Assembly (NCBI RefSeq): GCF_002979655.1 | Contig: NZ_PCPG01000001.1 | Location: 62,001-126,000 of the forward strand | DNA length: 64,000 nt | Direction of reading: 5' to 3' | From: Microbacterium sp. MYb45 | Lineage (GTDB): Bacteria; Actinomycetota; Actinomycetes; Actinomycetales; Microbacteriaceae | Shown here: positions 25,033-34,853 of the stretch, piece after piece | How the letters are laid out: each line of letters begins with the position of its first letter | How positions within the stretch are numbered: the stretch's first letter is position 1 | Notes under the pieces: generated by a model | What the model saw: only the letters and a program-made list of their open reading frames with translations | Databases searched by the model: none | Told to the model about the DNA's origin: nothing | Program-made: the position numbers and the translations under genes

Positions 25033-26285
25033 GGGGCACTCTCTCTGGCGTGCACGTGTCTGTGCACCTGCGCGCCCGCGCCGCTCAGCGAATCATGAAG
25101 CGCGGCCGTGGCATCACCCCAACCAGAGACCGACACGCGCTCCAGACCCTGCCAGGCGGCGGCGAGGGCCAGTTCCGCAGCGACCGGCTCAGCATCGCCC
25201 GGCCGGGCCTGCGGCTCCCACCACGCGGACTGCACCTGCAGTGTCGAGGTGGCGCGGTCAGCCTTCAGGTCGACCCTCGCCACGATGCGGTCGCCGACGA
25301 GCACGGGCAGCGAGTAGTAGCCGAACCGGCGCTTCTCGGCCGGCACGTAGATCTCGATGCGGTAGTCGAGATCGAAGATGCGCAGCGCCCGGTCGCGGAA
25401 CCACACCACCGGATCGAACGGAGTCAGAACGGCCGCGGTCTCGATCTTGCGGGGCAGCACGGCATCGCGATGCCGCCACGCGCGCAGCGGACGGCCTCCG
25501 CGTTCCCAGCCGCGCACCTGCACCGGCTGCAGCTCGCCGGCGTCGACGAGCTCGGTGATCGATCGGGCGACCGCGGCACGGTCACGGATGCGGTAGTAGT
25601 CGGCGAGGTCGGACTGCGTCGCAACACCGCTCGAGCGAGCCGCACGGCGCGTCAACTCCAGGATCGCCTCGTCTCGGGAGATCTCCCGCGATCGGATAAC
25701 GTCGGGGATCACCTGGTCGGCCAGCGCGTACGTGCGCTCGAAGCCCCGGCGGCCGCTCACGGCGACATCGCCCGTGCGCCAGAGGTGTTCGAGCGCGAGC
25801 TTGGCTTCGTCCCAGTCCCACCATGTTCCGCGCTCTCGCGGCGCGTCGTCGCGCAGGTCGGCGGGACGCAGCGGACCCCTGGCGCGGAGTTCGTCCTGCA
25901 CCCACTGCACCGTGCGCGCGTTGTTGCTCATCCACGAGTCCTCATCCGCCCACTTCCGCCGGAAGTCGTCCATGCGGAATCGCCACAGCGGCCAGTCCGC
26001 CACCGGGATGAACGTCGCCTCATGGGCGAGGTACTCGACGTAATGGGTGGTGCGGGAGAGGAAGACCCTGTCGAGCAGTGTGGGGTCGTAGGAGCCGAGA
26101 CGCGAGAAGAGCGGCAGGTAATGCGAGCGCGCGAACACGTTCACCGAATCGATCTGAAGGACGCCGAGCCGATCCATCACGCGGTGCACGTGGCGCGCGG
26201 TGACCGATGCGGGTCGGGATCGGGTGAACCCCTGAGCGGCGAGGGCGATCCGCCGGGCGTGCGGGGAGCTGAGGGTCTCGGTCAC
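25029..26285 (-). CDS. AlkZ/YcaQ-type winged-helix DNA glycosylase
   Basis: A 418-residue HTH_42 family protein. Experimentally studied members (AlkZ, YcaQ) excise bulky or crosslinked alkylated bases. The catalytic QxD motif is present in LGVLQIDSVNV (about residues 42-52), followed by tandem winged-helix elements (GVATQSDLADYYRIRD) and a C-terminal region VLTPFDPVVWFRDRALRIFDLDYRIE. GTG at 26285 is chosen because TACGCT lies exactly 6 nt before it; a longer upstream frame is arginine-rich. It runs into the frameshifted gene by a GTGA overlap and is divergent from the AI-2E transporter. Confidence 0.88.
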   Translation of the reverse strand: MTETLSSPHARRIALAAQGFTRSRPASVTARHVHRVMDRLGVLQIDSVNVFARSHYLPLFSRLGSYDPTLLDRVFLSRTTHYVEYLAHEATFIPVADWPLWRFRMDDFRRKWADEDSWMSNNARTVQWVQDELRARGPLRPADLRDDAPRERGTWWDWDEAKLALEHLWRTGDVAVSGRRGFERTYALADQVIPDVIRSREISRDEAILELTRRAARSSGVATQSDLADYYRIRDRAAVARSITELVDAGELQPVQVRGWERGGRPLRAWRHRDAVLPRKIETAAVLTPFDPVVWFRDRALRIFDLDYRIEIYVPAEKRRFGYYSLPVLVGDRIVARVDLKADRATSTLQVQSAWWEPQARPGDAEPVAAELALAAAWQGLERVSVSGWGDATAALHDSLSGAGAQVHRHVHARESAP

Positions 26286-26373
26286 GCCGTCAGCGTATCG
26301 CCGGGCACCGACATCTCCGCTCTTCGGTGATGGATGCGTCGAACGGCATACGGCTTGACCGTAGACTTGGGCG

Positions 26374-27570
26374 ATGAGCGAGGACCAGCGCCCCCGGCTG
26401 CGAGATCTCTTCCGTCCGCGCCCGGTCTCCACCGACCGCACCGTGACGACCGATGCCGATGAGGCGGTGCCCTTGCCGCTGCGCATCACGGCGAGCTACT
26501 CCTGGCGGCTGCTTATCATCGCCGCAGCGATCGGCGTCTTCATCTGGCTGGTGATGCTGCTGAAGCTCCTGGTCATCCCGCTCATGGTCGGCATCCTCAT
26601 CACAGCACTCCTGTGGCCGGCGTTCTCGTGGATGCTGCGACGCGGATTCCCACGCTGGCTGGCGATCACGATCTCGCTGATCGGAACGGCCGCCATCGTG
26701 ACCGGACTGATGTGGCTGGTCGTCTGGCAGGTGCGCGCTCAGCTGCCCGACGTGCAGGCACGCTCGACCGAGGCGTTCGACCAGTTCCAGGTCTGGCTCC
26801 ACGAAGGTCCCCTGAACCTCTCCGACACCCAGATCGCCGACTACCTGCAGCAGGGCCTCGACTTCCTCGACGAGCAGACGCAGGCGCTCTGGACGGGCGC
26901 ACTGGCCATCGGCACGACGGTCGGACACGTCGCGACCGGTGCGCTGCTGTCGCTGTTCATCCTCATCTGTCTCCTCGCCGACGGCGCAGGAATCTGGCGC
27001 TGGACCCTTCGGATCTTCCCGCGCAAGGCGCGGCCCGCCGTCGACGGTGCCGCCCGAAACGGCTGGGCGACGATCGTGAACTACGCCCGCACTCAGTTGT
27101 TCGTGGCCACCATCGACGCGATCGGCATCGGCCTCGGGGCGTTCCTGCTGCAGGTGCCGCTCGCGCTTCCGGTCGCCGTCCTGGTGTTCCTCGGCTCCTT
27201 CATCCCGATCGTGGGTGCGGTCGCGACCGGCGCCGTCGCCGTGTTCCTGGCTCTCGTCTACAACGGGCCGTGGATCGCACTGTGGATGCTCGTGGTCGTG
27301 CTGGCGGTCCAGCAGATCGAGGGCCACATCCTGCAGCCGATCATGATGGGCTCCGCGGTCAAGGTGCATCCGCTCGCCGTCGTCCTCGTCGTGGCGGGCG
27401 GCGCGATGATCGCCGGCATCCCCGGAGCACTGTTCGCCGTTCCGCTTGCGGCCTTCGTGAACGTCGCGGCCGTGACCATCAGTTCTGGTTCCTGGCGCAC
27501 CGGCGTCGGGCCCAGCGGAGACCTTATCTGGAGCACAGTACCGCGCGAGCGGAGACGGAGGAATCGATGA
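26374..27570 (+). CDS. AI-2E family transporter
   Basis: A 398-residue integral membrane protein with about eight TMs and the AI-2E/PerM features: two N-terminal TM pairs, a soluble segment (about residues 120-190), then FLGSFIPIVGAVATGAVAV and QQIEGHILQPIMMGSAVKVHPLAV, the family signature. Relatives export autoinducer-2 or work as Na+/H+ antiporters; the substrate here is unknown. TAGACT (26362-26367) sits exactly 6 nt before the ATG (leaderless type). ATGA overlap couples it to threonine deaminase. Confidence 0.9.
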   Translation: MSEDQRPRLRDLFRPRPVSTDRTVTTDADEAVPLPLRITASYSWRLLIIAAAIGVFIWLVMLLKLLVIPLMVGILITALLWPAFSWMLRRGFPRWLAITISLIGTAAIVTGLMWLVVWQVRAQLPDVQARSTEAFDQFQVWLHEGPLNLSDTQIADYLQQGLDFLDEQTQALWTGALAIGTTVGHVATGALLSLFILICLLADGAGIWRWTLRIFPRKARPAVDGAARNGWATIVNYARTQLFVATIDAIGIGLGAFLLQVPLALPVAVLVFLGSFIPIVGAVATGAVAVFLALVYNGPWIALWMLVVVLAVQQIEGHILQPIMMGSAVKVHPLAVVLVVAGGAMIAGIPGALFAVPLAAFVNVAAVTISSGSWRTGVGPSGDLIWSTVPRERRRRNR

Positions 27571-28796
27571 GTGCAGTCCCCAGCCTGACCGAGTTCGAGC
27601 TAGCGGCTCAGAGTCTGGCTGAGGTGATCTCGCACACGCCGACGCTGCCGTCGCGAGCCCTCTCCGACATTCACGGAGGCACCGTCCTGCTGAAGATGGA
27701 GAATCTTCAGCGCACGGGCTCGTTCAAGATCCGCGGTGCCGCGTACCGCCTCTCACGCCTGAGCGCTGAGGAGCGCTCGCGGGGCGTCGTCGCCGCATCC
27801 GCCGGCAACCACGCCCAGGGCGTCGCGCTCGCGGCGCAGGCGCTCGGCATCCCCGCGACCATCTTCATGCCGCTGGGGGTTCCGGTTCCCAAGCTCCTCG
27901 CCACCCGCGGGTACGGCGCCGAGGTCGTGCTGGAGGGCGAGACCGTGGCGACATCGCTGCGTCTGGCGGCGGAGTTCTCCGAGCGCACCGGTGCGGTGCT
28001 GATCCACCCGTTCGACCACCGCGACGTCGTGATCGGGCAGGGGACGCTCGGACTCGAACTGCTCGAGGACGCCCCGGATGTCGACACCGTGGTCCTCGGC
28101 ATCGGTGGCGGAGGCCTGATCGCGGGCGTCGCCGCGGCCGTGAAAGCGCGTGCCGCTGAACTCGGGCGCACCGTCCGCATCATCGGCGTCCAGGCCGAGA
28201 ACGCCGCTGCTGTGCCCCCGTCGCTCGCTGCGGGCGAGCCCGTGGACATCGTCACCCGTCCGACGATCGCCGACGGCATCCTGGTCGCGCGCCCCGGCGC
28301 CATCCCGTTCGACATCATCAAGGAGCTCGTCGATGAGGTCGTCACGGTCTCGGACGATGACCTCGCTCGGGCGATCCTGATCCTGCTGGAGCAGGCGAAG
28401 GTCGTGGTCGAGCCGGCCGGTGCGGCCGGCGTCGCGGCGATCCTGGCCGGCAAGGTCTCCGGCACCGGCACGACGATGGCGGTGCTGTCGGGTGGCAACA
28501 TCGATCCGCTGCTCCTGCAGCGCGTGGTCTCGCACGGGCTTGCGGCATCGGGCCGATACCTCACCATCCGCGTCCCACTGCCCGACCGTCCGGGCCAGCT
28601 CGCCCGCGTCTCCGAGCTCATCGCCGAGGCGGGTGCGAATGTCATCGAGGCGATGCACACCCGTCATGGTCATGGACTTCAGATCAGCGAGGTCATCCTC
28701 GAACTCAGCGTCGAGACGCGTGGCCCCGAGCACTCGGAGCACACGCTCGACACGCTGCGGCGGGCCGGCTTCGAGCCCATCCTCGTCGCCGACTGA
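27567..28796 (+). CDS. ilvA: Threonine ammonia-lyase (threonine deaminase)
   Basis: PLP enzyme converting L-threonine to 2-oxobutyrate and ammonia, entry to isoleucine synthesis. 409 residues: PLP lysine in TGSFKIRGAAYRL (about residue 54), SAGNHAQGVALAAQ, the glycine-rich phosphate loop GIGGGGLIAGVAAA, SGGNIDPLLLQ, and a single C-terminal ACT domain (about 330-405: PLPDRPGQLARVSELIAEAG). The single ACT makes it the shorter TdcB-like form, though it could serve biosynthesis. ATG with GGAGG 5 nt upstream, overlapping the transporter stop. A bidirectional terminator follows. Confidence 0.94.
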   Translation: MSAVPSLTEFELAAQSLAEVISHTPTLPSRALSDIHGGTVLLKMENLQRTGSFKIRGAAYRLSRLSAEERSRGVVAASAGNHAQGVALAAQALGIPATIFMPLGVPVPKLLATRGYGAEVVLEGETVATSLRLAAEFSERTGAVLIHPFDHRDVVIGQGTLGLELLEDAPDVDTVVLGIGGGGLIAGVAAAVKARAAELGRTVRIIGVQAENAAAVPPSLAAGEPVDIVTRPTIADGILVARPGAIPFDIIKELVDEVVTVSDDDLARAILILLEQAKVVVEPAGAAGVAAILAGKVSGTGTTMAVLSGGNIDPLLLQRVVSHGLAASGRYLTIRVPLPDRPGQLARVSELIAEAGANVIEAMHTRHGHGLQISEVILELSVETRGPEHSEHTLDTLRRAGFEPILVAD

Positions 28797-28801
28797 CCTT
28801 C

Positions 28802-28862
28802 CCACCCACGCAGAAGCGCCCCCGCGTCCGAGAGGATGCGGGGGGCGCTTCTGCGTGGGTGG
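28802..28862. terminator. Bidirectional terminator between ilvA and greA
   Basis: Arms at 28802-28825 and 28838-28862 pair over 24 bp with one bulged base (CCACCCACGCAGAAGCG opposite CGCTTCTGCGTGGGTGG). It lies between two convergent stop codons and reaches right to the greA stop. There is no U tract on either side. Confidence 0.85.
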
Positions 28863-29351
28863 TCAGCCCGCGTAAGTCTCGACGTTCACGATCTCCACGC
28901 TGATGGAACGCCCGTTCGGCGCCTCGTAGGCCGACTTCTCGCCGACCTTGAGGCCGAGGATGGCCTGACCGAGCGGGCTGGCCTCGCTGTAGACGTCGAG
29001 GTCGCTGCCGACCGCGATCTCCCGGCTGCCGAGGAGGAAGACCTCTTCGCCGCCGGCGACGAGAGCCGTGACGACGGTGCCGGGCTCGACGATCCCGCGG
29101 CTGGCGGGAGCCTCGCCGACCTTGGCGGTCTTCAGCAGAGCCTCGAGGGTGCGGATGCGGGCCTCCTGCTTGCCCTGCTCATCCTTCGCGGCGTGGTATC
29201 CGCCGTTCTCCTTGAGGTCGCCTTCTTCGCGAGCCGCCTCGATGCGCTTGGCGATCTCATCGCGACCGACGGTCGACAGGTGCTCCAGCTCGGCGACGAG
29301 CCGGTCGTAAGCCTCCTGCGTGAGGAAGGGAACCTGAGCATCGGTGGACAT
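28863..29351 (-). CDS. greA: Transcription elongation factor GreA
   Basis: Rescues backtracked RNA polymerase by stimulating transcript cleavage. The 162-residue length is standard. The N-terminal coiled coil carries the acidic tip in EEGDLKENGGYHAAKDEQG, and the C-terminal FKBP-like domain shows YSEASPLGQAILGLKVGE. ATG with AAGGAG about 8 nt upstream. The last residues form the start of a long terminator shared with ilvA. Confidence 0.96.
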   Translation of the reverse strand: MSTDAQVPFLTQEAYDRLVAELEHLSTVGRDEIAKRIEAAREEGDLKENGGYHAAKDEQGKQEARIRTLEALLKTAKVGEAPASRGIVEPGTVVTALVAGGEEVFLLGSREIAVGSDLDVYSEASPLGQAILGLKVGEKSAYEAPNGRSISVEIVNVETYAG

Positions 29352-29404
29352 GGCGAAGCTCCTTCTTTCGGGATCCCTCCGGCGTGCTGCGGGGGATATG
29401 CCAA

Positions 29405-29430
29405 GACGCCCCGGCTCGTGCCGGGGCGTC
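29405..29430 (-). terminator. Terminator after the DUF4307 gene
   Basis: Perfect 10-bp stem GACGCCCCGG (29405-29414) / CCGGGGCGTC (29421-29430), 6-nt loop, 17 nt downstream of the minus-strand DUF4307 stop and upstream of greA, so greA has its own promoter. Confidence 0.75.
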
Positions 29431-29447
29431 GTATGTCTGCCACGAGT

Positions 29448-29834
29448 CTAGGCGACCCAGCAGGTGTTCACCAAACCTGTCGTGGCCTCGGCGACCGTCG
29501 GGATGGTGACCGACTTCGCCTGTGAGTGACTATCCCCGGCGGGGATTTCGACGATCTTCCAGCCGACCACGCCGAACTCCTCATCGAGGGCTTCGAGAGC
29601 GCACACGACGTCCCGGCCCTGCACGCCGGTGACCTGGAAGCTCACCTCCACCGAGTGCTCGTCGACGAGCGTGAAGCCCAGATCGTCGGCGTCCACGGAG
29701 GCCATGGACTGCGCGACGGTCATCCAGCTGAAGGCACCGATCACGAGCAGCGCGAGGCCGCCGCCGACGATCCACGGCCACCGACGCCGTCGGGTTCGTC
29801 CATAGCGTTCGTCGAGCTGTTGTGCGGTCGTCAC
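29448..29834 (-). CDS. DUF4307 membrane protein
   Basis: A 128-residue bitopic protein: basic N-terminus RYGRTRRRRWP, one TM (about residues 21-44) and an extracytoplasmic beta-rich domain with two Cys (VVCALEAL, LVNTCWVA) that could form a disulfide. This matches DUF4307, an actinobacterial family next to greA; function unknown. GTG start with GGGAAGA upstream. It is divergent from the small TM protein at 29903. Confidence 0.85.
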   Translation of the reverse strand: MTTAQQLDERYGRTRRRRWPWIVGGGLALLVIGAFSWMTVAQSMASVDADDLGFTLVDEHSVEVSFQVTGVQGRDVVCALEALDEEFGVVGWKIVEIPAGDSHSQAKSVTIPTVAEATTGLVNTCWVA

Positions 29835-29902
29835 AGGTGGGTCTTCCCGGTCGTTAGGCTGGTGGTACCAGGTTATGCGACCTGCGTACGAAAGGCCGAT
29901 TC

Positions 29903-30208
29903 ATGCTCGCTCTGACCGAGACCCCGATGCCGACGCCCAGCATGACCGTCGATCCGGTGTCCGTCACCCCGGGGTTCGTGGGCTTCGCGGTGATCGTGGT
30001 GATCGTGATCGCCGTGATCCTGCTGATCTGGGACATGAACCGTCGGATCCGCCGCGTCCGGTATCGCGACGAGGTGCGCGAGGAGCTCGACGCCGAGGAG
30101 GCCGCCCGCGCCGCAGCCGGAGCACAAGCCGACACGAGCGCGACGGGATCGACCGAGGTCGACGGCTCGAGCACACACGACGAGGGTGAAGAACCGCCTG
30201 CACGCTGA
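29903..30208 (+). CDS. Small single-TM hypothetical protein
   Basis: A 101-residue protein with one TM (about residues 25-43, FVGFAVIVVIVIAVILLIW), a positively charged stop-transfer NRRIRRVRYRDE and an acidic, low-complexity cytoplasmic tail rich in Ala, Glu and Thr. No known domain. ATG with GAAAGG 7-8 nt upstream. It lies between DUF4307 (divergent) and TrhA (convergent). Codon usage is ordinary for the window. Confidence 0.75.
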   Translation: MLALTETPMPTPSMTVDPVSVTPGFVGFAVIVVIVIAVILLIWDMNRRIRRVRYRDEVREELDAEEAARAAAGAQADTSATGSTEVDGSSTHDEGEEPPAR

Positions 30209-30254
30209 GCGCCCACGAGTTCCGGAGCGCCCGAGTGAGGACGGGTGACGGTGA

Positions 30255-30986
30255 CTACGGAGCGCCGAGCGAGGGCGACAGCGGCGCGATGGCGATGAGC
30301 AGGCACGCGGTCCAGTGGCACAGGAACGCGAGCACCGTGCACACGTGGAAGATCTCGTGGAAGCCGAAGTGGCCGGGCCAGGGGTTCGGTTTCTTGAGGG
30401 CGTAGACGACCGCGCCGCCCGTGTACAGGAGCCCGCCGACGATCACGAGCACCATCATCGCGACGTTCGCCGCGAGAAGGTCGCCGATGTACATCACCGC
30501 CGCCCAGCCGAGCAGCAGATACAGCGCGACGTACAGCCAGCGGGGGGCGTTGATCCAGAAGACGCGGAAGAGGATGCCGACGAGGGTCCCTCCCCAGACG
30601 AGGCAGAGGAGCAGCACTCCCTTCGCAGGCGGCAGCGCGAGCACGGCCAGCGGCGTGTAGGTGCCGGCGATCAGCAGCAGGATGTTCGCGTGATCGATCC
30701 GCTTCAGGAGCACCTTGACCTTCGGCTTCCAGTCGAACCGGTGGTAAAGCGCCGAGTTGCCGAACAGCAGCATGGACGTGACCATGAAGACCGCGGAGGC
30801 CCATTTCGCTGCGGCCCCGTCGGCGACGAGGATCAGGATCGCGCCGGCGACCACCGCCACCGGGAAGGTGCCCGCGTGGATCCACCCTCGCCACGTGGGT
30901 CGGATCTCCACCGCGGCATCGACTTCCCCGGCAGCGTGCAGCGGGAGCTCGGGGACGTCGGGACCGGACTGTTCGGGAGTGCTCAC
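30255..30986 (-). CDS. trhA: Hemolysin III / TrhA family membrane protein (PAQR)
   Basis: A 243-residue, seven-TM protein of the PAQR/hemolysin III family, implicated in membrane lipid homeostasis. The metal-site motifs are present: SALYHRF, DHANILLLIAGTYTP and HFGFHEIFHVCTV. An acidic N-terminus precedes TM1. GTG start preceded by TAGAGT at exactly 6 nt (30993-30998 on the complement), a leaderless-type promoter. It is divergent from the UppS-type gene across 95 bp, so both promoters share that gap. Confidence 0.9.
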   Translation of the reverse strand: MSTPEQSGPDVPELPLHAAGEVDAAVEIRPTWRGWIHAGTFPVAVVAGAILILVADGAAAKWASAVFMVTSMLLFGNSALYHRFDWKPKVKVLLKRIDHANILLLIAGTYTPLAVLALPPAKGVLLLCLVWGGTLVGILFRVFWINAPRWLYVALYLLLGWAAVMYIGDLLAANVAMMVLVIVGGLLYTGGAVVYALKKPNPWPGHFGFHEIFHVCTVLAFLCHWTACLLIAIAPLSPSLGAP

Positions 30987-31081
30987 GTGCTCACTCTAAG
31001 CCGACGCGCATACCTCGACGAGCACATGATCCTCAGCATCCGCACACCGTGGCGAAAGCCGGGGCACGGTAGCGTAGGGAG

Positions 31082-31864
31082 GTGATATCACGCGAGAATC
31101 CGGTGCGAGGGCCGCTGTATCGGCTCTACACCAGTCGGCTGCGTCGCCACCTCGATCCCGCTTCCGTCCCGCATCACGTCGCGATGATGATCGACGGCAA
31201 CAGGCGATGGGCGCGCCAGCTCGGGTTCGACAGCGCGGCAGAAGGCCACCGGGCCGGGGCTGCGAAGATGCGTGAGTTCCTCGGCTGGTGCGACGAGCTC
31301 GGCGTGCGCGTCGTGTCGCTGTATCTGCTCTCCAGTGACAACCTGCGAAAGCGGGACTCCGTGGAGCTCGCCGACCTCATCGAGATCATCGCCGAGCTGG
31401 CGGAGGCGCTCTCCCAGGAGGGCAACTGGCGGGTCAAGCACGTCGGACGCTCCGACATCCTGCCGCCCGAACTCGCCAGAGTGCTCGCCGACGCCGAAGC
31501 GCGCACCAAAGACCACAGCGGACTCCACGTGAATCTCGCCGTCGGCTACGGCGGCCGCAACGAGATCGTCGACGCCGTTCGCAGCATCATCACCAAGCAC
31601 GAGGCATCGGGCGGCACGATGGAGGATCTCGCCGCCCACCTCACCCCGGAGATGATCGGGGAACACCTCTACACCGGGGGACAGCCGGACCCGGACCTCG
31701 TCATCCGCACGAGCGGTGAGCAGCGGCTGAGCGACTTCCTGCTCTGGCAGAGCGCTCACAGCGAGTTCTACTTCGTGGAGGCACTCGGGCCCGATCTCCG
31801 ACAGGTCGACTTCCTCCGCGCCATCCGCGACTTCGCGGATCGCGACCGACGGTTCGGTCGCTGA
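31082..31864 (+). CDS. cis-Prenyltransferase (UppS family, polyprenyl diphosphate synthase)
   Basis: Condenses isopentenyl diphosphate onto an allylic diphosphate to make polyprenyl carrier lipid for cell-wall synthesis. The 260 residues carry HHVAMMIDGNRRWARQLG (catalytic Asp, Asn, Arg), the hydrophobic-tunnel region LYLLSSDNLRKR, VNLAVGYGGRNEIVDAV and the C-terminal DLVIRTSGEQRLSDFLLWQSAHSE. It could be the short-chain Z-farnesyl or long-chain decaprenyl form; length alone does not decide. GTG preceded by TAGCGT at exactly 6 nt. Confidence 0.93.
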   Translation: MISRENPVRGPLYRLYTSRLRRHLDPASVPHHVAMMIDGNRRWARQLGFDSAAEGHRAGAAKMREFLGWCDELGVRVVSLYLLSSDNLRKRDSVELADLIEIIAELAEALSQEGNWRVKHVGRSDILPPELARVLADAEARTKDHSGLHVNLAVGYGGRNEIVDAVRSIITKHEASGGTMEDLAAHLTPEMIGEHLYTGGQPDPDLVIRTSGEQRLSDFLLWQSAHSEFYFVEALGPDLRQVDFLRAIRDFADRDRRFGR

Positions 31865-31904
31865 AGCCGGGGCGGCGCGCTCGGCACCGTGCCACAATGA
31901 CGCA

Positions 31905-33035
31905 GTGAGCACTTTCCAGGACTACGTCGACACTTTCGACAACGAGTCCGGCTACCTGAACTGGGCAGCATTCGGTCCGCTGTCCCCCTCCGTGCGCGAA
32001 GAGGTCTTCGCCGATGCCGACCTTCTGGGAAGCGGGCGCCCCTCCTCCCTGTCGCTGGTCGCCGAGCGCGTCGGCCAGGCGCAGGAGCTCGTCGCGGAGC
32101 TCCTCGGCGCAGACGCCGCCGACGTCACCCTGCAGCCCTCGTCGACGCACGGACTCATGCACGCGCTGTACGGCATCTCCGGGGCGGTCATCGCGAGCAC
32201 GGCGGAGTTCCCCAGCGTCAGCCTGACGATCGAGCGGGCCGCGACCGCATCGGACCGCGCGGTCACGCCCCGGTGGATCACGCCCGACGACGGACGCGTG
32301 ACGCCGGAGGCAGTCGCCGAGGCGCTCGACGACGAGGTCGTCGCGCTGGCAGTGAGTCACGTCGACTTCCGCACCGGATACCGGGCCGACCTCGCCGCAC
32401 TGCGTGACGTCATCGGCCCCGACCGCCTGCTCATCGTCGACGCGGTGCAGTCGTTCGGCGTGATCGACGTGGACTACGCGGCCGCCGACGTGGTCGTCGG
32501 ACACGGATACAAGTGGTTGCGTGCGGGCAGGGGCAGCGCCTTCGCCTGGTTCGCGCCGCGTGCACGGGAGCGGATCGTCCCCGTGCTGTCCGGGATCACC
32601 GGAACGACGGCGACCGGACTGTTCGTCGATGAGCTGCCGGGGCCGGCGGCATCCGCGAGCGCCTACACGGTCAGCCAGCCGGACACCCTCGCTGCCGGGC
32701 GCCTCGCGATCGGCGTGCGGGACATGCGCGATGCCGGGGTCGCCGCCATCGAGGAGCGGCTCGCCGAGAACGTCGACCGTGTCATCGAGATCGCCGACCG
32801 CCATGGGATCGAGGTGAGTTCGCCGCGCGAGCGCTCGCAGCGTGCCGGCATCGTCGCACTGGCGCCGGAAGAACCCGCACGCCTCGCCGCCGCGCTCGCC
32901 AACGCAGGAATCGTCGTGACGGCCCGAGGTGCTTCGGTGCGCGTCGCCCCGCACGCGGGTACGGATGCTGCCACTTTCGAGCTCCTCGACGACGCCCTGC
33001 ACACGTTCGGCAACGAGACGTTCATCAGCGCGTAA
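31905..33035 (+). CDS. Class V aminotransferase-fold PLP enzyme
   Basis: A 376-residue fold-type I PLP enzyme related to cysteine desulfurase and kynureninase-like proteins. PLP-phosphate contact in [14 protein letters not shown], the cofactor Asp in [16 protein letters not shown], and Schiff-base Lys in [12 protein letters not shown] (about residue 203). There is no catalytic-loop Cys that would mark a true desulfurase, so the substrate is unclear. GTG with CACAAT at 6 nt. It stands alone in front of phoH. Confidence 0.85.
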   Translation: MSTFQDYVDTFDNESGYLNWAAFGPLSPSVREEVFADADLLGSGRPSSLSLVAERVGQAQELVAELLGADAADVTLQPSSTHGLMHALYGISGAVIASTAEFPSVSLTIERAATASDRAVTPRWITPDDGRVTPEAVAEALDDEVVALAVSHVDFRTGYRADLAALRDVIGPDRLLIVDAVQSFGVIDVDYAAADVVVGHGYKWLRAGRGSAFAWFAPRARERIVPVLSGITGTTATGLFVDELPGPAASASAYTVSQPDTLAAGRLAIGVRDMRDAGVAAIEERLAENVDRVIEIADRHGIEVSSPRERSQRAGIVALAPEEPARLAAALANAGIVVTARGASVRVAPHAGTDAATFELLDDALHTFGNETFISA

Positions 33036-33193
33036 CGAATCCCTGGCGTGTCGAGTTCGGGTTAATCCCCTGGGCGGTCGTACGTTCTAGGCATCGGGCA
33101 AGGCGCCCGTTCGGGTCGGCCTCAGGTTCGCGGCTCGTGACCCCCTGGTCGACTCGTTCGAATAGCCGGGATTCCCCGGGTCGGGAGTGGGTC

Positions 33194-34579
33194 GTGACCA
33201 CACGTACAGCGCAGCAGGCCACCAGCACCGCGCAGCAGTCCACCCGTAAGACGTCGAGCCGGGCATCGTCGTCCGCCGATCCGGATCAGGATCTGCGCAC
33301 CTACGTGCTCGACACCTCCGTTCTGCTGAGCGATCCGCAGGCGTTCTTCCGTTTCGCCGAGCACTCGGTCGTCGTCCCGGTCGTCGTGATCACGGAGCTG
33401 GAGGGCAAGCGTCACGACCCGGAGATCGGATACTTCGCACGGCAGGCGCTGCGGCACCTCGACGACCTGCGCATCGAGCACGGACGCCTGGACTTCCCGG
33501 TCGAGGTCGGGGAGGGCGGCACGCTCCGCGTCGAGCTGGCGAACACCGACTCCTCGGTACTCCCCGCCGGCATCCGGCTCAGCGACAACGACACCCGCAT
33601 CCTCTCGGTCGCGATGCACCTCGCGCAGGACGGCCAGGACGTCACGATCGTCTCGAAGGACCTGCCGATGCGCGTGAAGGCCGCATCGCTGGGGCTCCGG
33701 GCCGAGGAGTACCTCGCCGAGCAGGCGGTGGACTCCGGATGGACCGGCATCGCGACGCTCGACCTCTCCGGCGACGACATCAGCGACCTCTACGAGAGCG
33801 AAGTCGGTATCAGCGACCAGGCTCGGGGGATCCCGGTGAACACGGGGCTGATCATCCACTCCGAGCGCGGATCCGCTCTCGGGCGCGTCACGGGTGACGG
33901 CGAGTTCCGCCTGGTGCGCGGCGACCGCGACATCTTCGGCATGCACGGCCGTTCGGCGGAGCAGCGGATCGCGATCGACCTGCTGCTCGACCAGGAGGTC
34001 GGCATCGTCTCCCTGGGCGGTCGCGCGGGAACCGGCAAGTCGGCGCTCGCACTGTGCGCCGGGCTCGAGGCCGTATTGGAGCGCCAGCAGCAGAAGAAGA
34101 TCATCGTGTTCCGACCACTGTTCGCGGTCGGCGGCCAGGAGCTCGGCTACCTGCCCGGCGACCAGGGCGAGAAGATGGGCCCCTGGGGGCAGGCGGTGTT
34201 CGACACACTCGGCTCGGTCGTCTCCGGCAACGTCATCGAAGAGGTCGTCGAGCGCGGACTGCTCGAAGTGCTGCCCCTCACGCACATCCGTGGACGCTCT
34301 CTGCACGACGCCTTCGTGATCGTCGATGAGGCCCAATCCCTCGAGCGGAACGTGCTGCTCACCGTGTTGAGCCGCATGGGACAGAACTCGCGGGTCATCC
34401 TCACCCACGACGTCGGTCAGCGGGACAACCTCCGCGTCGGCCGGCACGATGGGATCGCCAGTGTCATCGAGACGCTGAAGGGGCATGAGCTCTTCGGACA
34501 TGTCACCCTGACCCGCTCCGAGCGCTCGGCCATCGCCGCCCTCGTCACCGAGCTCCTGGAGGGCGGAGAGCTCAGCTGA
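33194..34579 (+). CDS. PhoH-family PIN-domain ATPase (PhoH2)
   Basis: A 461-residue protein with two domains. The N-terminal PIN RNase domain (about residues 35-165) has acidic residues in [36 protein letters not shown] and [10 protein letters not shown]. The C-terminal PhoH ATPase (about 240-455) has Walker [26 protein letters not shown] and Walker [12 protein letters not shown]. This PhoH2 arrangement unwinds and cleaves RNA in studied actinobacterial members. GTG is chosen just before the Thr/Ser-rich linker. A strong hairpin terminator follows within 20 nt. Confidence 0.93.
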   Translation: MTTRTAQQATSTAQQSTRKTSSRASSSADPDQDLRTYVLDTSVLLSDPQAFFRFAEHSVVVPVVVITELEGKRHDPEIGYFARQALRHLDDLRIEHGRLDFPVEVGEGGTLRVELANTDSSVLPAGIRLSDNDTRILSVAMHLAQDGQDVTIVSKDLPMRVKAASLGLRAEEYLAEQAVDSGWTGIATLDLSGDDISDLYESEVGISDQARGIPVNTGLIIHSERGSALGRVTGDGEFRLVRGDRDIFGMHGRSAEQRIAIDLLLDQEVGIVSLGGRAGTGKSALALCAGLEAVLERQQQKKIIVFRPLFAVGGQELGYLPGDQGEKMGPWGQAVFDTLGSVVSGNVIEEVVERGLLEVLPLTHIRGRSLHDAFVIVDEAQSLERNVLLTVLSRMGQNSRVILTHDVGQRDNLRVGRHDGIASVIETLKGHELFGHVTLTRSERSAIAALVTELLEGGELS

Positions 34580-34594
34580 CGACGCATGACGGCG

Positions 34595-34641
34595 ACGACG
34601 GCGGATGCCACGCGGGCTGAGACCGCGGCATCCGCCGTCGT
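34595..34641 (+). terminator. Terminator after phoH
   Basis: Perfect 15-bp arms ACGACGGCGGATGCC (34595-34609) / GGCATCCGCCGTCGT (34627-34641), 17-nt loop, 16 nt after the stop. It lacks a U tract. The arm core GGATGCC recurs in other terminators of the window. Confidence 0.8.
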
Positions 34642-34668
34642 GTGCGCGGGGATCTCGCCTTCCGCCGA

Positions 34669-34753
34669 ATGCATGAGTGGCGACCGGATGCATGACCGTT
34701 CGGGCGCTGGACATCCTGCGTTCGTGCAATCCTCATGCATCCGGGGGCGGACC
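34669..34753. repeat. Left ATGCATGA repeat cluster flanking the DUF559 gene
   Basis: ATGCATGA at 34669-34676 and 34688-34695, and its complement TCATGCAT at 34733-34740; a partial copy (CATGCAT) is at 34834-34840, just before the gene's putative -10. The pair 34688/34733 forms ATGCATGA-N37-TCATGCAT. The segment shares GATGCATGANNGTTC and GGACCGG with the right-hand cluster. Confidence 0.75.
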
Positions 34754-34853
34754 GGGTGGTCCGGGACTGCACAGCCGTGGTTTGAGAAACGTGATTCCAC
34801 GGATTGCATTCCGGCGTGCGAGAGCGATGGTCACATGCATCCAGGATGAGACG

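Noticed and set aside
26355..26360. TTGACC as a -35 box for the AI-2E transporter gene
   Set aside because: It lies 1 nt upstream of the TAGACT -10 box, far too close.
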